Source of the DNA: Betaproteobacteria bacterium
Lineage (GTDB): Bacteria > Pseudomonadota > Gammaproteobacteria > Burkholderiales > Burkholderiaceae_C
DNA length: 42,258 nt
Reading direction: 5' to 3'
Assembly (NCBI GenBank): GCA_009919175.1
Contig: RGCL01000021.1
Coordinates: forward strand, 1 to 42,258
A model generated the notes under the pieces. That model searched no databases and was not told the DNA's origin. It saw only the letters and a program-made list of their open reading frames with translations. A program made the position numbers and the translations under genes. Positions 37,473 through 42,258 of this stretch are shown in pieces. Within the stretch, counting starts at the first letter, position 1; every line of letters starts with the position of its first letter.

Positions 37473-37488
37473 ACACTATCCCTAGTGT
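37473..37488. promoter_or_regulatory. NrdR box 1 upstream of nrdA
   Basis: ACACTATCCCTAGTGT, a 16-bp inverted repeat with 6-bp arms ACACTA/TAGTGT, matches the outer positions of the NrdR box consensus (acaCwATATAtwGtgt). It abuts the -35 hexamer. CTAGGG at 37455-37460 is also an inverted match to CCCTAG within it. Confidence 0.75.
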
Positions 37489-37489
37489 G

Positions 37490-37518
37490 TTGTCACGGGT
37501 CTTCACCCCATATATAGT
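37490..37518 (+). promoter_or_regulatory. nrdA promoter (sigma-70 type)
   Basis: TTGTCA (37490-37495) and TATAGT (37513-37518) with an optimal 17-base spacer. Transcription should start near 37525, giving a leader of about 80 bases before the ATG at 37605. Confidence 0.75.
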
Positions 37519-37520
37519 GT
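37505..37520. promoter_or_regulatory. NrdR box 2 overlapping the nrdA -10 element
   Basis: ACCCCATATATAGTGT, a close match to the NrdR consensus with the central ATATA intact. It covers the TATAGT -10 and starts exactly 32 bp after box 1, about three helical turns, the spacing expected for paired NrdR sites. Confidence 0.8.
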
Positions 37521-37604
37521 GGTCTTGGATTTTCACAGTTTGCTTTGGATGAACCGATCGGAACCCAAAGCATCTTTTTTTTGACCCTTGGGACATCGAC
37601 TCAC

Positions 37605-40517
37605 ATGCAAACCATTTCTTCGTCCGTGGAACACGCTGCACCTTTCCAAACAAACGAAGCGACTCCCTCCAACACCTCTGCCAGCTCGCCTTTTCAACAG
37701 TATCAGATCATTCGCCGCAATGGCTCGGTTGTCCCCTTTGAGCCCGCCAAAATTGCTGTAGCCATGATGAAAGCGTTTTTGGCTGTTCACGGCACGCAAG
37801 GCGCAGCCTCCGCAAGCGTGCGAGAAACCGTCGACGATTTGACTCAGAACGTTGTGCGCGCACTGATGCGCTCGCGTCCAGGCGGCGGCACTTTCCACAT
37901 TGAAGATGTGCAAGACCAAGTGGAACTCGGTCTGATGCGGGGTAGCCACCACGAGGTAGCTCGTGCATACGTGCTCTACCGCGAGCGTCGCGCCCATGAG
38001 CGCGAACAGACCAAACAGGCCGCTGCGGTTGAAGCACCCGCCCTGCACGTCACCGTCAAAGGTCAGCGCGTTGCCTTGGACAAGTCCAAACTTGAAGCGC
38101 TGATCAACACGGCTTGCAAAGGCCTGGCGCCCGAGGTGTCGCCCGCGCCCATCCTTGAGGAAACCCTCAAGAACCTGTACGACGGCATCCCCGCCCCTGA
38201 AGTCATGAAGGCGGCCATCCTGGCCTCGCGCACCCTGATCGAGAAAGATCCCGACTACACCTTCGCTACGTCTCGCCTGTTGATGCACACGATTGCTGAA
38301 GAAGTGTTCGGCAAGGAAACCACCTTTGAGCAATTTGGACAACTCTATCAAGAGCAATTTGCTGGTTTCATCCGCAAAGGGGTGGAAAACGATTTGTTGG
38401 ACCCCAAACTGCTTGAGTTCGACCTCAAGCGCCTGGCCAAGGCCATCAAACCCGAGCGAGACATGCAGTTCGATTACCTGGGTCTGCAGACTCTGTATGA
38501 CCGTTACTTTTTGCATGTCAGCAAGCAACGCATCGAAATGCCCCAGTCCTTTTTCATGCGTGTCGCCATGGGGTTGTCACTCAATGAAATTGACCGCGAA
38601 AGCCGCGCCATCGAGTTTTACGAGGTGCTGTCTTCTTTCCATTTCATGTCCAGCACGCCCACGCTCTTCAACAGCGGAACCCTGCGCTCCCAACTCTCAA
38701 GCTGCTACCTCACCACAGTGCCTGACGACCTCGACGGCATCTACGAAGCCATCAAGGAAAACGCCCTCTTGTCCAAATTTGCGGGTGGCCTTGGCAACGA
38801 CTGGACGCGAGTGCGCGCTCTGGGCAGCCACATCAAGGGCACCAATGGCGAATCGCAAGGCGTGGTCCCCTTCCTCAAGGTGGTCAATGACACCGCTGTT
38901 GCAGTCAATCAGGGCGGCAAGCGCAAAGGTGCTGTTTGCACCTATCTGGAAACCTGGCACCTTGATGTGGAAGAGTTTCTGGAGTTGCGCAAGAACACGG
39001 GCGATGATCGCCGCCGCACCCACGACATGAACACGGCCAACTGGATCCCCGACCTGTTCATGCGCCGCGTCATGGAAAACGGCGAATGGACCCTGTTCTC
39101 TCCCTCTTCCGCGCCTGATCTGCACGATCTGTTTGGTAAAGCCTTTGAAAAGGCTTATGTGGCCTACGAAGAAAAAGCCAAGCGAGGCGAAATCAAACCC
39201 AGTAAAACCATTCAGGCTGTTGACCTGTGGCGCAAGATGCTGACCATGTTGTTTGAAACTGGTCACCCGTGGATCACCTTCAAGGACGCCTGCAACCTGC
39301 GCTCGCCCCAGCAGCATGTCGGTGTGGTGCACTCATCCAACCTCTGTACCGAGATCACCCTCAACACCAACGACGATGAAATCGCCGTTTGCAACCTGGG
39401 CTCTGTCAACCTGGTCAAGCACCTTAAAGATGGCCCCAACGGCAAAACGCTGGATCACGAGAAGCTGCAAGCCACGATCCGGACTGCGATGCGGATGCTG
39501 GACAACGTGATTGACATCAACTATTACGCTGTGGCCAAAGCCCGCAACTCCAACCTGCGCCATCGTCCGGTGGGCCTGGGAGTCATGGCCTTCCAGGACG
39601 CGCTGTATGACATGAAGTTGCCATACGCATCCCAAGAGGCTGTTGAATTTGCCGATCAAGCCATGGAAGCCATTTGCTATTACGCATACTGGGCCTCCAC
39701 TGAACTGGCCAAAGAGCGCGGCACCTACACCAGCTATAAGGGCTCCTTGTGGGATCAGGGGATTCTTCCTCTGGACACGCTCAAGCTGCTTGAAAAAGAG
39801 CGTGGCGGCTACGTCGAAGTGGACCTCTCCAGCACTTTGGACTGGGAAGCCTTGCGCGCCAAGATCGCCAAGGACGGCATGCGCAACTCCAATTGCGTGG
39901 CCATTGCGCCAACTGCCACCATCTCCAACATCATTGGTGTGGACGCCTCCATTGAACCTTGCTTTGGCAACTTGTCTGTCAAATCCAACTTGTCGGGCGA
40001 GTTCACCATCATCAATGCCTACTTGGTGAATGACCTCAAGCGCCTGGGTCTGTGGGACGAAGTCATGGTCATGGACCTCAAGCACTTTGATGGTTCGCTC
40101 GCGCCCATTGACCGCGTCCCCCAGAACATCAAATCCCTCTACGCCACCGCGTTTGAAGTGGAGACCAAATGGCTGGTCGAAGCGGCTGCAAGGCGCCAAA
40201 AGTGGATTGATCAAGCGCAATCGCTCAATATCTACATGGCTGGCGCATCCGGCAAGAAACTGGACGAAACCTACAAACTTGCATGGCTGCGCGGTCTCAA
40301 AACCACTTACTACCTGCGCACCACCAGTGCAACCCATGCTGAGAAGTCCACCGTCAGAAGCAATCGACTCAATGCAGTCTCTTCTGAAACGGCCTCTGGC
40401 ACATCCAGCGCAATGGAAGCAGCAGCTGCTGCTGCAAAAGCTCAAATGAGCAGCGCACCAGCGACCGACATCAAGTTTTGCGGCGTCGATGACCCGACCT
40501 GCGAAGCTTGCCAATGA
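37605..40517 (+). CDS. nrdA: Class Ia ribonucleoside-diphosphate reductase, alpha subunit, with two ATP-cones
   Basis: A 970-residue catalytic subunit, about 200 residues longer than E. coli NrdA. The extra length is at the N-terminus: one ATP-cone at about 28-115 (IIRRNGSVVPFEPAKIA) and an apparent second cone at about 145-240 (VTVKGQRVALDKSKLEAL). The active site is complete: Cys367 and Cys596 as the redox pair, Asn579/Cys581/Glu583 in SNLCTEI, and Tyr902-Tyr903 for radical transfer. The C-terminal tail CGVDDPTCEACQ supplies cysteines for reduction by thioredoxin or glutaredoxin. The ATG at 37605 is used; a TTG at 37545 also opens the frame. NrdR boxes overlap its promoter. A gap of 100 bases containing an inverted repeat separates it from nrdB. 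Confidence 0.96.
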   Translation: MQTISSSVEHAAPFQTNEATPSNTSASSPFQQYQIIRRNGSVVPFEPAKIAVAMMKAFLAVHGTQGAASASVRETVDDLTQNVVRALMRSRPGGGTFHIEDVQDQVELGLMRGSHHEVARAYVLYRERRAHEREQTKQAAAVEAPALHVTVKGQRVALDKSKLEALINTACKGLAPEVSPAPILEETLKNLYDGIPAPEVMKAAILASRTLIEKDPDYTFATSRLLMHTIAEEVFGKETTFEQFGQLYQEQFAGFIRKGVENDLLDPKLLEFDLKRLAKAIKPERDMQFDYLGLQTLYDRYFLHVSKQRIEMPQSFFMRVAMGLSLNEIDRESRAIEFYEVLSSFHFMSSTPTLFNSGTLRSQLSSCYLTTVPDDLDGIYEAIKENALLSKFAGGLGNDWTRVRALGSHIKGTNGESQGVVPFLKVVNDTAVAVNQGGKRKGAVCTYLETWHLDVEEFLELRKNTGDDRRRTHDMNTANWIPDLFMRRVMENGEWTLFSPSSAPDLHDLFGKAFEKAYVAYEEKAKRGEIKPSKTIQAVDLWRKMLTMLFETGHPWITFKDACNLRSPQQHVGVVHSSNLCTEITLNTNDDEIAVCNLGSVNLVKHLKDGPNGKTLDHEKLQATIRTAMRMLDNVIDINYYAVAKARNSNLRHRPVGLGVMAFQDALYDMKLPYASQEAVEFADQAMEAICYYAYWASTELAKERGTYTSYKGSLWDQGILPLDTLKLLEKERGGYVEVDLSSTLDWEALRAKIAKDGMRNSNCVAIAPTATISNIIGVDASIEPCFGNLSVKSNLSGEFTIINAYLVNDLKRLGLWDEVMVMDLKHFDGSLAPIDRVPQNIKSLYATAFEVETKWLVEAAARRQKWIDQAQSLNIYMAGASGKKLDETYKLAWLRGLKTTYYLRTTSATHAEKSTVRSNRLNAVSSETASGTSSAMEAAAAAAKAQMSSAPATDIKFCGVDDPTCEACQ

Positions 40518-40522
40518 GTCAT

Positions 40523-40560
40523 GAATCGATGCGATTGAACAACAACGAGCGCATCGATTC
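40523..40560 (+). repeat. 11-bp inverted repeat between nrdA and nrdB
   Basis: GAATCGATGCG and CGCATCGATTC, perfect complements separated by 16 bases, starting five bases after the nrdA stop. As RNA this is a stable hairpin without a T tract. It could protect the nrdA 3' end or partly terminate before nrdB. Confidence 0.7.
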
Positions 40561-40571
40561 TGATCAAAATG

Positions 40572-40599
40572 TTGAAATTCCTTCACAACGATTCATAAT
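40572..40599 (+). promoter_or_regulatory. Candidate internal nrdB promoter
   Basis: TTGAAA (40572-40577) and CATAAT (40594-40599) with a 16-base spacer, in the nrdA-nrdB gap. A start near 40606 gives a 12-base leader before the ATG at 40618. Confidence 0.45.
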
Positions 40600-40617
40600 C
40601 ACGGCACGGACACTTAT

Positions 40618-41766
40618 ATGTTGACCTGGGACGACCAAGCGAAATCTTCTTTGAACACACAGACCCTGAATGAATCCATGGGATTCATGCAGGGAGTGAA
40701 TGCCTCCCCCACCCCTTCTTCCACGTCTCAATCAGCTCCATCATCGTTGCGTCGGGTCAATGTGGCTGACAAGCGCATCATCAACGGCCAAACCGATGTG
40801 AACCAGTTGGTGCCCTTCAAATACAAATGGGCCTGGGAAAAATACCTCGCAACCTGCGCCAATCACTGGATGCCCCAGGAAATCAACATGACCCGGGACA
40901 TTGCCCTTTGGAAAGACCCCAACGGTCTGACTGAAGACGAGCGCCGCATCGTCAAACGCAATCTGGGCTTTTTTGTGACAGCTGACTCCTTGGCAGCCAA
41001 CAACATCGTGCTGGGCACGTACCGTCACGTCACCGCCCCCGAGTGCCGTCAGTTCCTGCTGCGCCAGGCCTTTGAAGAAGCCATTCACACCCATGCCTAT
41101 CAATACATTGTTGAGTCGCTGGGACTGGATGAGAGCGAAATCTTCAATGCCTACCACGAGGTGTCCTCGATTCGGGACAAGGACGAGTTCCTGATCCCCT
41201 TCATCGATGCCATCATGAACCCGGAGTTCCACACTGGCACACCTGAAAACGATCAGACCCTGCTCAAGTCCCTGATCGTCTTTGCCTGTTTGATGGAAGG
41301 CTTGTTCTTTTATGTTGGCTTCACCCAGATTCTTGCCTTGGGTCGCCAAAACAAGATGATGGGTGCAGCTGAGCAGTACCAATACATCCTGCGTGATGAG
41401 TCCATGCATTGCAATTTTGGGATTGATCTCATCAACCAGATCAAATTGGAAAATCCCCATCTGTGGACCCCGGAATTCAAACAAGAAATCAAAGCGCTGT
41501 TCCTCAAGGCTGTCGATCTTGAGTATCGTTATGCCGAAGACACCATGCCTCGTGGCGTTCTCGGCCTCAATGCCTCCATGTTCAAAGGCTATTTGCGTTA
41601 CATTGCGAATCGTCGAGCCACGCAAATCGGGCTTGATCCCCTCTTCCCCCAAGAGGAGAATCCGTTCCCATGGATGAGCGAGATGATTGACCTGAAAAAA
41701 GAACGTAACTTCTTTGAGACCCGCGTGATTGAGTATCAATCCGGCGGGGCACTTTCCTGGGATTGA
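40618..41766 (+). CDS. nrdB: Class Ia ribonucleoside-diphosphate reductase, beta subunit
   Basis: A 382-residue di-iron tyrosyl-radical subunit that initiates catalysis in NrdA. Metal ligands by alignment of motifs are Asp123, Glu154, His157, Glu227, Glu261 and His264, with a glutamate in between not assigned here. The radical tyrosine is Tyr161 in [11 protein letters not shown]. The C-terminal tail (residues about 360-382) would dock on NrdA. The first 45 residues are Ser, Thr, Pro and Asn rich and probably flexible, an extension relative to E. coli NrdB. It is probably co-transcribed with nrdA, but also has a candidate promoter of its own. Confidence 0.96.
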   Translation: MLTWDDQAKSSLNTQTLNESMGFMQGVNASPTPSSTSQSAPSSLRRVNVADKRIINGQTDVNQLVPFKYKWAWEKYLATCANHWMPQEINMTRDIALWKDPNGLTEDERRIVKRNLGFFVTADSLAANNIVLGTYRHVTAPECRQFLLRQAFEEAIHTHAYQYIVESLGLDESEIFNAYHEVSSIRDKDEFLIPFIDAIMNPEFHTGTPENDQTLLKSLIVFACLMEGLFFYVGFTQILALGRQNKMMGAAEQYQYILRDESMHCNFGIDLINQIKLENPHLWTPEFKQEIKALFLKAVDLEYRYAEDTMPRGVLGLNASMFKGYLRYIANRRATQIGLDPLFPQEENPFPWMSEMIDLKKERNFFETRVIEYQSGGALSWD

Positions 41767-41770
41767 TCCA

Positions 41771-41905
41771 TTGAATAACCTGACCCGTACGAACTCAACT
41801 CGCATTCGACTGCTTCGTCGGGTAACCCCATTCTTCCTCTTGGATGGCAACATCCAGGGGGTTGAGTCGCTTCTGCCTGCTCAGGCTGAAGTGTCACACC
41901 AATGA
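41771..41905 (+). CDS. Possible small ORF between nrdB and the histone-like gene
   Basis: A 44-codon frame starting with TTG at 41771, five bases after the nrdB stop, and ending TGA at 41905. The predicted peptide starts MNNLTRTNSTRIRLLRRV and is basic at the N-terminus. I recognise no family. It contains a strong hairpin at 41836-41861 and has no clear Shine-Dalgarno, so it may be chance open frame in an untranslated leader. Confidence 0.2.
   Translation: MNNLTRTNSTRIRLLRRVTPFFLLDGNIQGVESLLPAQAEVSHQ
41836..41861 (+). promoter_or_regulatory. GNRA-capped hairpin upstream of the histone-like gene
   Basis: An 11-bp stem (two G-T wobbles) closed by the tetraloop GCAA, with core TGGATG-GCAA-CATCCA. 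The loop is of the extra-stable GNRA class. No T tract follows, so it is more likely an RNA stability or regulatory element than a simple terminator. Confidence 0.5.
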
Positions 41906-41932
41906 TCCATGACATGATCAAGGAGTCAAACT

Positions 41933-42258
41933 ATGGCAACTGCAAAAAAAGCCGCTGCAAAAAAACCCGCAGCAAAAAAACCTGCAGCTAAAAAAGCTGC
42001 AGCCAAAAAGCCCGCAGCGAAAAAAGTAGCTGCAAAGAAGCCCGCAGCGAAAAAAGCTGCAGCCAAAAAGCCCGCAGCGAAGAAGCCCGCAGCGAAAAAA
42101 GTAGCCGCTAAGAAGCCGGCCGCGAAAAAAGCTGCAGCCAAAAAGCCCGCAGCGAAAAAAGCCGCTAAAAAGCCTGCTGCCAAAAAAGCCGCTAAAAAGC
42201 CGGCTGCGAAAAAGGCCGCTAAAAAGCCTGCTGCCAAAAAAGCCGCTAAAAAGCCGGC
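41933..42258 (+). CDS. Histone H1-like DNA-binding protein, N-terminal part
   Basis: The start of a gene that runs off the window; 108 codons are visible, without a stop. The protein is almost only Lys, Ala and Pro (KKPAAKKAAAKKPAAKK style), like the histone H1-like HctB/AlgP-type proteins of betaproteobacteria that bind DNA without sequence preference. AAGGAG at 41920-41925, seven bases before the ATG, is a strong ribosome site. The coding sequence is built of 27-30 bp repeats. It follows nrdB, a common placement in Comamonadaceae, which may link nucleoid packing to DNA replication. The opposite strand also reads as a long open frame, which is a composition artefact. Confidence 0.88.
   Translation, partial: MATAKKAAAKKPAAKKPAAKKAAAKKPAAKKVAAKKPAAKKAAAKKPAAKKPAAKKVAAKKPAAKKAAAKKPAAKKAAKKPAAKKAAKKPAAKKAAKKPAAKKAAKKP
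42155..42258 (+). repeat. 27-bp tandem repeats in the histone-like gene
   Basis: Units begin at 42155, 42182, 42209 and 42236 (the last is cut by the window end), each encoding KKAAKKPAA. Alternate units share the same third-codon choices (cct-gct-gcc versus ccg-gct-gcg), so the true period is 54 bp, suggesting a recent duplication. Confidence 0.85.

Noticed and set aside
39333-40586. A 417-codon frame antisense to nrdA
   Set aside because: Antisense shadow of a highly conserved gene.
41926-42237. Minus-strand 103-codon frame encoding an Ala/Phe/Gly repeat
   Set aside because: It is the reverse of the lysine/alanine repeat in the histone-like gene; the open frame follows from codon composition, with no start context.

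Overview
The window is chromosomal DNA from a betaproteobacterium, most likely Burkholderiales and probably Comamonadaceae (Limnohabitans/Rhodoferax-like). That is an inference from gene content and order: ftsK-lolA-rarA beside a divergent trxB, ribF-ileS-lspA convergent with ffh, ypjD-PP0621-ampD, nrdA-nrdB followed by a lysine/alanine-rich histone H1-like gene, repeated liv-type transporters and a PimC/PimD-like dehydrogenase pair. Genes are densely packed, with many 4-base ATGA stop/start overlaps. I see no prophage, insertion sequence, CRISPR array or integron. This is core genome with modest accessory content.

Layout. 1-3712: the end of a branched-chain-amino-acid-type ABC transporter operon (livM', livG, livF), followed by an aromatic-ring FAD monooxygenase. 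3879-6824: valS. 6872-8546 (minus): cysM, a NUDIX hydrolase and a tusA-like gene, a compact sulfur-linked operon. 8583-8670: tRNA-Leu(CAA). 8797-10287: an uncharacterised lipoprotein. 10387-13527: an old-yellow-enzyme reductase, an SDR-type protein (minus) and an iron-sulfur flavoprotein reductase. 13535-17078 (minus): a complete livHMGF set without a binding protein. 17163-21583 (minus): ftsK-lolA-rarA, with trxB divergent. 22839-23261: rpmB-rpmG with a strong terminator. 23372-28263 (minus): two acyl-CoA dehydrogenases, an RsmB-like rRNA methyltransferase and a fatty-acid desaturase. 28360-29571: purN convergent with an HNH endonuclease. 29692-34330: ribF-ileS-lspA, whose last stop codon overlaps that of convergent ffh (34327-35706). 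35760-37377: ypjD-like/PP0621/ampD. 37605-42258: nrdA, nrdB and the start of a histone H1-like gene that runs off the window.

The best regulatory signal is upstream of nrdA. Two 16-bp NrdR-box-like palindromes lie exactly 32 bp apart. One is just upstream of a TTGTCA -35 element and the other covers the TATAGT -10 element, the arrangement expected for NrdR repression of ribonucleotide reductase. NrdA itself appears to carry two ATP-cone domains. Other points of interest are an 11-bp inverted repeat between nrdA and nrdB, a GNRA-capped hairpin before the histone gene, in-frame 12-bp repeats at the mature N-terminus of LolA, paired palindromes between the acyl-CoA dehydrogenase operon and purN, and possible leaderless starts.

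I did not find a convincing, previously undescribed multi-gene system. The least explained items are the lipoprotein at 8797-10287, the HNH protein, the small ORF at 41771-41905, and the livMGF/FAD-monooxygenase association with its unusual LivG signature motif.
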